Shown here piece after piece: positions 25,622 to 33,098 of a DNA stretch of 53,255 nucleotides (position 1 is its first letter; each line of letters begins with the position of its first letter). The notes beneath the pieces were generated by a model. It was not told the DNA's origin and did not search any database. It saw only the letters and a program-made list of their open reading frames with translations. The position numbers were made by a program, and so were the translations under genes. Source of the DNA: an uncultured Lachnospiraceae bacterium (lineage in GTDB: Bacteria; Bacillota; Clostridia; Lachnospirales; Lachnospiraceae); contig CAMBLG010000016.1 of NCBI GenBank assembly GCA_945868435.1, forward strand, positions 1 through 53,255. Direction: 5' to 3'.

Positions 25622-27913
25622 ATGGATATCAATGCCAAAATTGCAGAAGAACTCGGAGTTCGGACAGGCCAGGTCGAAGCAGCCGTTAAGCTGATCGACG
25701 AGGGCTGCACGATTCCATTTATCGCGCGATACCGGAAGGAGGCAACCGGTGCACTGAATGATGAGGTGCTCCGTGAGCTTTTCGAGAGACTGACCTATCT
25801 GCGCAACCTTGAGGAGCGCAAGGAAACGGTGCTCGCATCCATCGAGGAGCAGGGAAAACTGACGGACGAGCTGAGAAAGCAGATTCTGGAGGCGGAGACC
25901 CAGGTGGCTGTAGAGGATCTGTATCGCCCGTATCGCCCGAAGCGCCGCACACGTGCCACCATTGCGAAGGAGCGTGGACTGGAACCACTGGCAGAGTTTA
26001 TCCTGCAGCAGTCAGGGGAGCCGCTGGCGGAGGAGGCTGCCAAATACGTTGACCCGGAGAAGGAAGTCGGGACTGCAGAGGATGCGTTGGAAGGCGCAAA
26101 AGATATCATTGCCGAACTGATTTCGGATAATGCGGATTACCGCACCCGCATCCGTGAGCTTACCATGAAGCAGGGACACCTGACTTCTGTGGCGAAGGAT
26201 CCCGAGGCAGAGTCCGTGTATGAGATGTACTACGAATTTGACGAGGCCCTTGCCAAGGTGGCGGGACACCGCGTCCTTGCCATTAACAGAGGAGAGAAGG
26301 AGAAGTTCCTTGTGGTGAAGATTGAGGCACCGGAAGAGGAAATTCTGAACTATCTGGAGCGGCAGGTAATTACAAAACCTGACGCAGAGACAGGGGAAAT
26401 CCTGCGTGAGACCATTGCGGATGCCTATGACCGCCTGATTGCGCCGTCCATTGAGCGCGAGATCCGGAATGATCTGACGGAGAAGGCCGAGGATGGAGCT
26501 ATCAAGGTGTTCGGAAAGAATCTGGAGCAGCTTCTCATGCAGCCTCCAATTGCGGGACAGGTTGTGCTGGGCTGGGACCCGGCATTTAGAACCGGATGCA
26601 AGCTGGCAGTGGTGGATGCCACCGGTAAGGTTTTGGATACGACGGTCATCTATCCGACTGCGCCGCAGAACAAGGTGGAGGAAGCCAAGGCGGTCTTAAA
26701 GAAGCTGATTTCAAAGTACAAAATTACACTGATTTCTCTGGGCAACGGAACCGCTTCCAGAGAGTCTGAGCAGATTATCGTGGAGCTGCTAAAGGAAATT
26801 CCTGTGACAGTTCAGTACATTATTGTCAACGAGGCCGGTGCGTCCGTATACTCCGCAAGTAAGCTGGCAACCGAGGAATTCCCGAATTTTGATGTGGGAC
26901 AGAGAAGTGCCGCTTCCATGGCGAGACGACTCCAGGATCCTCTGGCAGAGCTGGTGAAGATCGATCCCAAGTCTATTGGTGTCGGTCAGTATCAGCACGA
27001 TATGAACCAGAAAAAGCTTTCGGAAGCACTGGGCGGAGTTGTGGAGGACTGCGTAAACCGCGTCGGTGTAGACCTGAATACGGCGTCGTCATCCCTTTTG
27101 GAATACATTTCCGGTATCAGCAAGGTAATTGCCAAGAACATTGTAGTGTACCGTGAGGAAAATGGAAAGTTCACAACCCGATCCCAGCTCCTTAAGGTGG
27201 CGAAGCTTGGCCCCAAGGCGTATGAGCAGTGTGCGGGCTTCATGCGAATCACCGCAGGCAAGAATCCGTTGGATGCCACCGGTGTTCATCCGGAGTCTTA
27301 CAAGGCGACAGAGGAGCTTCTCACAAAGCTCGGATATACGCTGGAGGATGTGGCAAGCCGTAAGGTTTCCGGCATTTCCAAGAAGATCAGTGACTACAAG
27401 AAGCTGGCGGAGGAGCTTGGCATCGGTGAACTGACGCTTCGGGATATTGTTAAGGAACTGGAGAAGCCGGCCAGAGATCCGAGAGAGGATATGCCAAAGC
27501 CAATCCTGCGTAGCGATGTGCTGGAAATCAAAGACTTAAAGCCGGGCATGATATTGAAGGGAACCGTGCGCAATGTCATCGATTTCGGTGTGTTTGTGGA
27601 TATTGGTGTGCATCAGGATGGTCTTGTCCACATCTCAGAGATCTGTGATCACTATATTAAGCATCCGCTGGAGGCGGTCAGCGTGGGAGACATTGTAGAG
27701 GTGAAGGTGCTCTCCGTAGAAGAGAAGAAGGAGCGCATCCAGCTTTCCATGAAGACCGGAACCAATCAGGTGAAAAAGCCATCCGGCAGTTCCGGCGTCA
27801 AAACGAATCGCGGAAACGGCGGTGGCAAGGGCGGAAAGAATGGTGGGAACCGCAAGCAGAGCAAAGATCAGCCGTTGAATCTCTCCGGTCTGAAGAATTT
27901 TATGAGAAGGTAG
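25622..27913 (+). CDS. tex: Tex-family RNA-binding transcription accessory protein
   Basis: 763 residues, the normal Tex length. It holds the N-terminal helical region (GCTIPFIARYRKEATGAL), the YqgF/RNase H-like domain (GWDPAFRTGCKLAVVDATG, then SLGNGTASRESE), the helix-hairpin-helix part (ASSSLLEYISGISKVIAKNIV) and a C-terminal S1 RNA-binding domain (about 650-720, GMILKGTVRNVIDFGVFVDIGVHQDGLVHISE), followed by a Gly/Lys-rich tail. Tex binds RNA and affects transcription and stress tolerance. The GAAAGGACG site lies before the ATG. A promoter with TATAAT near 25578 sits upstream. Confidence 0.95.
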   Translation: MDINAKIAEELGVRTGQVEAAVKLIDEGCTIPFIARYRKEATGALNDEVLRELFERLTYLRNLEERKETVLASIEEQGKLTDELRKQILEAETQVAVEDLYRPYRPKRRTRATIAKERGLEPLAEFILQQSGEPLAEEAAKYVDPEKEVGTAEDALEGAKDIIAELISDNADYRTRIRELTMKQGHLTSVAKDPEAESVYEMYYEFDEALAKVAGHRVLAINRGEKEKFLVVKIEAPEEEILNYLERQVITKPDAETGEILRETIADAYDRLIAPSIEREIRNDLTEKAEDGAIKVFGKNLEQLLMQPPIAGQVVLGWDPAFRTGCKLAVVDATGKVLDTTVIYPTAPQNKVEEAKAVLKKLISKYKITLISLGNGTASRESEQIIVELLKEIPVTVQYIIVNEAGASVYSASKLATEEFPNFDVGQRSAASMARRLQDPLAELVKIDPKSIGVGQYQHDMNQKKLSEALGGVVEDCVNRVGVDLNTASSSLLEYISGISKVIAKNIVVYREENGKFTTRSQLLKVAKLGPKAYEQCAGFMRITAGKNPLDATGVHPESYKATEELLTKLGYTLEDVASRKVSGISKKISDYKKLAEELGIGELTLRDIVKELEKPARDPREDMPKPILRSDVLEIKDLKPGMILKGTVRNVIDFGVFVDIGVHQDGLVHISEICDHYIKHPLEAVSVGDIVEVKVLSVEEKKERIQLSMKTGTNQVKKPSGSSGVKTNRGNGGGKGGKNGGNRKQSKDQPLNLSGLKNFMRR

Positions 27914-27976
27914 ACGGTATAATAAAACACCACCAGGTTATGTAAGAATGACTGTATTATACGAGGAGATTTGTTC

Positions 27977-29446
27977 ATGAATATACCAAAAAAAGCAGTA
28001 TTAGCAGCGATATGTTTTATCCTACTTGTCTTTTCAGGAGCACCGAATGCAAAGGCGGCAGCTGTTGATGATGCCGTTGAAATTTTCAAAGAATGTCCTG
28101 TTTACAGTTTTAACATGGATTCAATCAAAGATGATCACATTATTGTGACTTGGAAATATTCCAATAATTACACAACAGATTCTGATCATGGCAATTACAC
28201 AAACCCATTTATTGATATCGAAGGATTTGAAATTCAGGTATGTACAGATAAGACTTATCCGGAAGATAAAGTTAGAACTTACACAACAGCGGATTATGTT
28301 GAAAATGTTCAAAGTGCGGAATATACCTATAAAATCCCCGTATCTATTCTCGGGAAAAATGGTGGCAAATTATATGCCAGAATACGTGCGTATGGAAAAA
28401 TCAAAACAATAGAAGGAATCCTGTCTTCTGACGAGCCAACCAATATCCGGGTGGGGGATGTCGTATATGGTAACTATCAAAATCTCACCTGCTGGGGCGG
28501 CTGGTATATTCAAACAAACTACGAAGAAAAAATGGAGCGCGACTACTGCGAATATGTTAAGATAACCAAAGATAACTGGGGAGGTATGTATTCGTTAATA
28601 AAAAGTGGGTACTATTACTGCGATTCAAATGGTGTCAAAAGCTATTATGACCCCAATCGTGACGGCTGGCTTGATCCATCGGAGATATTCAATATACATA
28701 CCATTTTCAATTACAAATATGAAAAATCTCCGAGCACCCATAACTATGAGTTATTATTCAAGACTAACACATATCAATGCAAAATATCCGATCTGGATGG
28801 TTTACAATTTTTACCATGGGTTTCCGCGATTCAGATAAGAGATTATACTGCAAAAAAGCTGGATTTATCGCAATATGGTCATATAAGATCTGTATCAATC
28901 CGGGAATTATGGCGAAGCAAACTGCAATTAATCGCACCATACGCCAAAGAAATTTCAATCGAATCTGAAACCGGAGGTTCTTGGAATAAGGCAAAATTAT
29001 CATCCGTTGATGTTTCAAAATGCAGTGCTGTCGTACATTTAACACTTGGTGGTTCATACTACAAATATATAACAGCCAAACTGCCGGCTTCAGCCCAAAA
29101 CCTGCGATGGATTTCACTGTCTTACAGTAAAGATGGCACAGTCAATTTAAACAAATACAAAAATCTGAACCTGGCATATTTTTATGCGAATAAATTTACC
29201 AAATGCAAGATGGAGCAATGTACAAAGCTTGACTATGTCTATTTCTATTGCTCAGACCAGATTGCATCCGTAAATTTGAAAAATGCGAAATCATTAAAAG
29301 GTGTAGATATTTATGCTTGTAAAAAGCTGACTTCAAGCGGAGTGCAAACCGTCAAAAAAACCAAAATCACCAAAAACAAAGGGCGTTGGTGGGAAACTTC
29401 GAAATCGTTTAAAAAAATAGTAGATAATATATACGAATCTATGTAA
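27977..29446 (+). CDS. Secreted LRR-like surface protein
   Basis: 489 residues with a signal peptide (1-26, ending NAKAAA). Residues 40-160 form a beta-rich FN3-like domain with the Firmicutes pattern DHIIVTWKYS. The second half has repeats of the type CSAVVHLTLGG, LRWISLSYSK and LDYVYFYCSDQ, which resemble short leucine-rich or BspA-like solenoid repeats. There is no sortase motif. It is lower in GC than its neighbours, which suggests transfer or fast evolution. GAGGAG precedes the ATG. Its stop lies only 7 bp before the -35 of the promoter hit by the mobile element. Confidence 0.65.
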   Translation: MNIPKKAVLAAICFILLVFSGAPNAKAAAVDDAVEIFKECPVYSFNMDSIKDDHIIVTWKYSNNYTTDSDHGNYTNPFIDIEGFEIQVCTDKTYPEDKVRTYTTADYVENVQSAEYTYKIPVSILGKNGGKLYARIRAYGKIKTIEGILSSDEPTNIRVGDVVYGNYQNLTCWGGWYIQTNYEEKMERDYCEYVKITKDNWGGMYSLIKSGYYYCDSNGVKSYYDPNRDGWLDPSEIFNIHTIFNYKYEKSPSTHNYELLFKTNTYQCKISDLDGLQFLPWVSAIQIRDYTAKKLDLSQYGHIRSVSIRELWRSKLQLIAPYAKEISIESETGGSWNKAKLSSVDVSKCSAVVHLTLGGSYYKYITAKLPASAQNLRWISLSYSKDGTVNLNKYKNLNLAYFYANKFTKCKMEQCTKLDYVYFYCSDQIASVNLKNAKSLKGVDIYACKKLTSSGVQTVKKTKITKNKGRWWETSKSFKKIVDNIYESM

Positions 29447-29453
29447 AAAAGCG

Positions 29454-29482
29454 TTGACATTTGAATCTTACATGCATACAAT
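29454..29482 (+). promoter_or_regulatory. Original ribU -35 with the attL copy of the -10
   Basis: TTGACA (29454-29459, chromosomal), 17-bp spacer, TACAAT (29477-29482, inside the att core). Before integration this -35 presumably drove the FMN riboswitch and ribU; now it reads into the element. Confidence 0.75.
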
Positions 29483-29521
29483 AATGTGGTAAAGTAAATA
29501 GGAGTTCTTCGGGGCAGGGTG
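29470..29521 (+). other. attL core, 52 bp
   Basis: Identical over 52 bp to 46578-46629, in the same orientation. It contains the TACAAT -10 box and ends with the first bases of the FMN riboswitch (GGAGTTCTTCGGGGCAGGGT). Beyond it the riboswitch sequence is absent, so this is the left junction of the integrated element. Confidence 0.9.
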
Positions 29522-29578
29522 TGATTATAAAATGCAAAAATGCTGTATTTCCGGGGAAAATCCTATGTTTGAGAAATA

Positions 29579-29606
29579 TTTGGTGACAATTTAGTGACAA
29601 ATTGAG
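29579..29606 (+). other. Left arm-type integrase site
   Basis: TTGGTGACAATTTAGTGACA plus AATTGAG: two GTGACAA units 11 bp apart. A near copy lies inside the right end (46425-46450). The position, 58 bp inside attL, fits arm-type sites of a Tn916-like integrase. Confidence 0.6.
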
Positions 29607-29633
29607 TGATTTATTTATAGGAGAGCTGTTAGA

Positions 29634-29670
29634 GGCTGCCGTATCCAGTTGGGTGCGGCGGTCTTTTTGA
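29634..29670 (+). terminator. Terminator just inside attL
   Basis: GGCTGCCG pairs with CGGCGGTC (two G-U pairs), followed by TTTTTG. It should stop transcripts that enter the element from the old ribU promoter. Confidence 0.6.
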
Positions 29671-29694
29671 CTTTAGAAGATCATGCTGTTTTTC

Positions 29695-29723
29695 TTGTAA
29701 AAGGGGAAATTTGGGCATATAAT
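29695..29723 (+). promoter_or_regulatory. Promoter of the PIN toxin-antitoxin pair
   Basis: TTGTAA (29695-29700), 17 bp, TATAAT (29718-29723), 46 bp before the antitoxin ATG. Confidence 0.65.
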
Positions 29724-29769
29724 AATTTTGAAGGCTGGAGAATATCTTTAACGGATGGGAGGTAATTGT

Positions 29770-30012
29770 ATGGCACCTACAGCAACAGTAGTAAACGATT
29801 TGTTAAATACATTAGAGGAAGATGATCTTAATGCGGCAATTCGATATATTCAGTTCCTTTCTGTTTCAAGAAAGCAGGAAAAGGTAAATCAGAGCAAAGA
29901 GGCATTACAGGAAATACAGCGTATGTTTGCCGATGGAGATAAAGGTTGGAATTCAGAAGCTGAGATGATAGAGGATATGGCAGAATTTAGAAGGAGTCGA
30001 TTGAATCAATGA
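29770..30012 (+). CDS. Putative antitoxin of a PIN toxin pair
   Basis: 80 residues, mostly helical and acidic, with an N-terminal segment (VVNDLLNTLEEDDLNAAIRYIQFL) like the DUF2281/RelB-type antitoxins found beside PIN toxins. The C-terminal tail (NSEAEMIEDMAEFRRSRLNQ) would thread into the toxin. The GGGAGG site sets the start. It overlaps the PIN gene by 4 bp (ATGA), the usual antitoxin-first order. It probably helps maintain the element. Assignment depends on context; the DNA-binding fold is not obvious. Confidence 0.7.
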   Translation: MAPTATVVNDLLNTLEEDDLNAAIRYIQFLSVSRKQEKVNQSKEALQEIQRMFADGDKGWNSEAEMIEDMAEFRRSRLNQ

Positions 30013-30416
30013 AGATTTTGCTAGATACAAATGTGCTAATCTCTGCTTTGATATTCGGTGGAAAGGCAGGACAACTTCTATCTATGTTATTTGATTCTGA
30101 ACATGAATTGTATGTTTCGGAATATGTAGATAAAGAATTTAAGGAAAAACTGGATATAAAATGGCCGGATAAATCGCAAAGGATATATGAACTGTATCAC
30201 AAGATGGCATTTCACTTTTGTGAAAGCTCCAAAAGTCAAATGGGAGAACTTAGGGATGTAAAAGATATTCCGGTTTTGAGTGATGCATTATATCATGAGG
30301 TTGATATGATATTGACAGGAGATAAGGACTTTTTGGAGGCTGATTTAGAGCATCCATTGGTGTTTTCGCCGGCAATGTTATATGGGTATTTAACTCGAGA
30401 TGAGGAGCTTGAGTGA
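30009..30416 (+). CDS. PIN-domain toxin
   Basis: 135 residues of a PIN-domain ribonuclease. It begins MKILLDTNVLISALIF, with catalytic D6, and has the central RDVKDIPVLSDAL segment and the C-terminal LTGDKDF with the last acidic residues. PIN toxins cut RNA (often tRNA or rRNA) with Mg2+ or Mn2+ at a cluster of four acids, all visible here. It overlaps the antitoxin gene by ATGA. A terminator follows at 30467. The family is of the form 'putative toxin-antitoxin system toxin component, PIN family'. Confidence 0.88.
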   Translation: MKILLDTNVLISALIFGGKAGQLLSMLFDSEHELYVSEYVDKEFKEKLDIKWPDKSQRIYELYHKMAFHFCESSKSQMGELRDVKDIPVLSDALYHEVDMILTGDKDFLEADLEHPLVFSPAMLYGYLTRDEELE

Positions 30417-30466
30417 TAAACGAATGAACGAACCAAAACATGGTACAATTATTGTAGCTGATTTTT

Positions 30467-30506
30467 GAGCATGGGATTCAGACAGAACCCCATGCTCTTT
30501 TTCTTT
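30467..30506 (+). terminator. Terminator after the PIN gene
   Basis: Perfect 9-bp stem GAGCATGGG/CCCATGCTC, followed by TTTTTCTTTT. Confidence 0.8.
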
Positions 30507-30697
30507 TATGAAATGTTTAAATGACTTTTACGAAGAATATATTCATTCACAGAACTGCGCGGTATTTTCCAGCACCGTCCGATCCGGAAGGCTTTTATCT
30601 CATGGTTGTTTAGGAGATTGTAGGCTGCATTACGTCCGATGCATAAGCTTTCACATAACTCGTCTAAAGTGATCAGATCTTCGATTTCATTATCCAT
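30506..30697 (-). CDS. Helix-turn-helix, excisionase-type DNA-binding protein
   Basis: 63 residues with the excisionase/MerR-like winged helix: LITLDELCESLCIGRNAAYNLLNNHEIKAFRIGRCWKIPRSSVNEYI. The KAFRIGRCWKIP wing is typical. It faces left, the only leftward gene in this part of the element. It may act as a regulator of the mob genes or as a second directionality factor. The start at 30697 follows AAAGGAG; a longer frame upstream has no site. The true Xis is more likely the gene at 44966. Confidence 0.75.
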   Translation of the reverse strand: MDNEIEDLITLDELCESLCIGRNAAYNLLNNHEIKAFRIGRCWKIPRSSVNEYILRKSHLNIS

Positions 30698-30846
30698 AGT
30701 GAGACTCCTTTCAAAATTCAAATAGTATTTATTCCAATGTTTTATATAAAAAAATATTCTGTAATCAACCATAATTTAGGAGGTAGAATTATAAACATAA
30801 AAGTAAGCAGAGAACGTAAGACAATCACTAAGGAGGTAAAATCATC

Positions 30847-30885
30847 ATGAATAAAGAGAATAGGGAATATGATTGGCATACTTGA
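30847..30885 (+). CDS. Possible 12-residue leader peptide
   Basis: ATG with a very strong AAGGAGG site eight to ten bases upstream, coding MNKENREYDWHT and then a stop. It lies 90 bp before the MobC-like gene in an AT-rich region. It may be a leader cistron or the stub of a lost gene. Translation rests on the ribosome site only. Confidence 0.3.
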   Translation: MNKENREYDWHT

Positions 30886-30974
30886 TATATATAGGAAAAT
30901 AAAAATTAGTATTGTTTTAGCATTTATTCAGATTATATGTATTTTAGATTTATCAATAACAATTATATCTAATT

Positions 30975-31289
30975 ATGAAACTAAGTAAAAAATATATAGC
31001 AGATAGGAGAAAGACAATATTGGTGAGAGATAAGACTGTTACTATGAAGTGTTCAGAGACAGAGCTTGATAGAATTAGAAAAGGTGCGTCGAAATGTAAT
31101 TTACCAGTCAGCGTATATTTAAGAGAATTGGGAACCGAAGGAGGCTATACAAGAACTGCCAAGAAGAGGAACTTAATTGCGTCAATTGTTCGAATGACAC
31201 AATTATACAATGAAATGGATGAATATCCACAAATACAAAATCAGATAAAGGACGAGGTGAAACAATTATGGCAAAGTTACTCAATATAA
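30975..31289 (+). CDS. MobC-like relaxosome accessory protein
   Basis: 104 residues with a ribbon-helix-helix start (KTVTMKCSETELDRIRKGASKCNLPVSVYLREL) and a helical tail, as in MobC/relaxosome proteins that melt DNA at oriT for a relaxase. The relaxase gene overlaps its end by 22 bp. The ATG at 30975 lacks a ribosome site; a TTG at 31020 or GTG at 31023 behind AGGAG (31005) is a good alternative start and would remove 15 or 16 residues. An oriT should lie nearby but no clear nick site was recognised. Confidence 0.7.
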   Translation: MKLSKKYIADRRKTILVRDKTVTMKCSETELDRIRKGASKCNLPVSVYLRELGTEGGYTRTAKKRNLIASIVRMTQLYNEMDEYPQIQNQIKDEVKQLWQSYSI

Positions 31290-31879
31290 ATAAAAAATCA
31301 AATGGCGGGAAGACATTATATGCAGATGAAAAATCAGTGGAAAATTTATGTAAGTATGTTGTTGGAGAAGATGGTGGGCACAGTAGTCAGGAGATATTAG
31401 GGAGAGGCGAGTTTGGAGTTATGAAATCAGAAACAACACAGGATATGGCAACACAGATGCTGATTGTTCAGAATGACTATAAGATCAATCAGAGAGGTGG
31501 GCGCAGAATGGCCCATATGTGCAATTGCATTTCAGAAGAGGAGTTTGGAAAGATTGGATGTAATGAAAATCTTCTGGGGAGTTATTTTGATGATTGTGCC
31601 AGAGATTTTTATGAAATGGGGCATCAGGTGGTTTACGGGGTGCATCTGAACAATCATGCGGAGGACGAAGGGACACATGCATTTGCGCATGTTCATTTTG
31701 CGATTAATAGTATTAATTTCAATGATGGGAAAAAATTTCATATGAATAGGAAAGAAGTATACGAAGAAGAAAATGTGATGAACCAACAGTTGGAAGAATA
31801 CCAAAATCAGTCAGCAGTAATTTTTAAAAATGCTGATGTTTGGAGAAGAGGGCAGGATGGAGTAGCTGGAAAAGATTAA
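31268..31879 (+). CDS. Short MOBP-like relaxase
   Basis: 203 residues, equal to only the nuclease domain of a relaxase/mobilization protein. Seen: an N-terminal KYVVGEDG segment (candidate catalytic Tyr) and the metal-binding motif HAFAHVHFAINSINFNDGKKFH, typical of motif III. Most MOBP relaxases continue with a helicase or coiled-coil part; this one ends soon after the core with no remnant in other frames. It would nick oriT and stay bound to the strand. The GAGGTGAAAC site precedes the ATG inside the mobC-like gene. Confidence 0.72.
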   Translation: MAKLLNINKKSNGGKTLYADEKSVENLCKYVVGEDGGHSSQEILGRGEFGVMKSETTQDMATQMLIVQNDYKINQRGGRRMAHMCNCISEEEFGKIGCNENLLGSYFDDCARDFYEMGHQVVYGVHLNNHAEDEGTHAFAHVHFAINSINFNDGKKFHMNRKEVYEEENVMNQQLEEYQNQSAVIFKNADVWRRGQDGVAGKD

Positions 31880-32020
31880 ATGGTTCAAATATATATTATT
31901 AAGGTGACGCGTTCCTGGCGCGTCCAGACTTGGGTAAACGGAACGTACAATCATACTATATGTTGTAATAGAGTTGAAGTTAAATGCGGTGGTTCTTATA
32001 GATTAAAAGTTGATGAATAA
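31880..32020 (+). CDS. Possible small 46-residue protein
   Basis: An ATG directly after the relaxase stop opens 46 codons without interruption: basic, with CC and CGG residues and a closing KVDE. No ribosome site can be placed apart from the coupled stop-start, so translation would depend on readthrough reinitiation. Not recognised. Reported because it fills otherwise empty space and ends in a normal stop. Confidence 0.3.
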   Translation: MVQIYIIKVTRSWRVQTWVNGTYNHTICCNRVEVKCGGSYRLKVDE

Positions 32021-32077
32021 TTTAGACTAACAAGTAAAGTGCATTTTATGATGGGTGTGAAAATAGAAAAGGAAAAA

Positions 32078-32123
32078 TACAAGGATATTTACCAATGAAA
32101 TGATATTGAGATTAGAATATAAT
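32078..32123 (+). promoter_or_regulatory. Conserved box plus -10, first copy
   Basis: The 24-bp box beginning TACAAGGATATTTACCAATG (32078-32101) recurs at 32731. In both places a -10-like hexamer (here TATAAT at 32118) begins 24 bp after TTTACC. No normal -35 sits at 17 bp, which suggests activator-driven promoters. Confidence 0.55.
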
Positions 32124-32186
32124 AAATAAAGTTGTGAGATATCAAAAGATACATAAGGAAATACATTTTATGAGGAGGAAACTTTT

Positions 32187-32609
32187 ATGACAGTAATATT
32201 TATTCTGGCAATTATTTACACAGTAGTTTTGCGCATTCTTGATAGGACTATATTTGAAAAGGTATATTTTGGAAACGCAGGAGAGCAAATTCTTTCTGAA
32301 ATATTTAAAACATTCTTTCTTGGATTTGTCTTGTCTGTGCTTACAGTGTATTTTTGGTGGATTGCAGTAATTGCAGTATTAATTGTAGGTGCTATTGTGG
32401 CATTGACAAAAGCAAAAAGTCCGGGTACGAGGGTATATTATTTTGGAATATTTGTGGTTATTGCTGTTGTAATTGGTATTATCGGCTTTTTCGCTAAAAA
32501 AGATATAAGTCATAATGATGATAATGAAACAGGAATTGTAAGGATAGAACAAATGGCAGATGAAAGTAGTGATTGCCAATTCTGCGGTGTGGAGTCGAGT
32601 ATTCTGTAA
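32187..32609 (+). CDS. Four-helix membrane protein of unknown function
   Basis: 140 residues with hydrophobic segments at about 2-20, 41-58, 60-80 and 85-105, and a polar tail ending in DCQFCGVESSIL with a CxxC pair. Family not recognised. Behind a strong GAGGAGG site, under the first conserved box, and closed by a terminator at 32657. It is probably single-gene cargo of the element. AT-rich like the next two genes. A surface-exclusion or defence role is possible but nothing in the sequence proves it. Confidence 0.55.
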   Translation: MTVIFILAIIYTVVLRILDRTIFEKVYFGNAGEQILSEIFKTFFLGFVLSVLTVYFWWIAVIAVLIVGAIVALTKAKSPGTRVYYFGIFVVIAVVIGIIGFFAKKDISHNDDNETGIVRIEQMADESSDCQFCGVESSIL

Positions 32610-32656
32610 AGATAAATCAAGAAAATATTGGAAGTAATTTCAAAATAAAGAATGGG

Positions 32657-32690
32657 GCTTACTGTCGCTTGACAGTAAGCTTTTTTTGTT
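32657..32690 (+). terminator. Terminator after the four-helix membrane protein gene
   Basis: Perfect 10-bp stem GCTTACTGTC/GACAGTAAGC followed by seven T. Related in sequence to the terminator at 35520. Confidence 0.85.
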
Positions 32691-32730
32691 CGATTCGAGT
32701 GTAAGATAATTTGAAAAAAATAATGAAAAT

Positions 32731-32776
32731 TACAAGGATATTTACCAATGAAATAACATTGCAAAGAGGCTATAGT
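32731..32776 (+). promoter_or_regulatory. Conserved box plus -10, second copy
   Basis: The same 24-bp box (32731-32754), with TATAGT (32771-32776) beginning 24 bp after TTTACC, upstream of the Mor-like gene. Confidence 0.55.
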
Positions 32777-32796
32777 GTAGTAAGGAAGGTGGTTAT

Positions 32797-33054
32797 ATGG
32801 ATGCAGAAGATAAAGTGACTAAATATGCAGGTGTTTATAATGATTTAATGGAGTTGTTGGGAGAGGAAGCTGTTCAGATTGTATTTCAAAATATGGCTGG
32901 ACAGCAGATTACATTTCCTAAGCGATTGTATACAAAGGAGTATGTGGTACAAGAAACAAAATGTATTACAGATAGTGCTGAATTGAAGAAAGAGGCATTA
33001 AAATATGGATATACAGAGCGGCGGTTAAAGCAATTGATTAAAGAAAAAAAATAA
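32797..33054 (+). CDS. Mor-like DNA-binding protein
   Basis: 85 residues. The order LMELLGEEAVQIVFQNMAGQQITFPKRLY, then a C-terminal KKEALKYGYTERRLKQLIKEK helix pair, resembles the Mor transcription activator family (Mu Mor/C), in which the first part dimerises and the last is a helix-turn-helix. It is short, and the first DNA-binding helices are less typical. AAGGAAGG sets the start. It lies behind the second conserved box, so it could activate both boxed promoters, including its own. The zinc-ribbon gene follows after 44 bp. Confidence 0.6.
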   Translation: MDAEDKVTKYAGVYNDLMELLGEEAVQIVFQNMAGQQITFPKRLYTKEYVVQETKCITDSAELKKEALKYGYTERRLKQLIKEKK

Positions 33055-33098
33055 ATATTCCTAAAAAACTGTAAATGGTTATATGAGGAGGAAAATTA

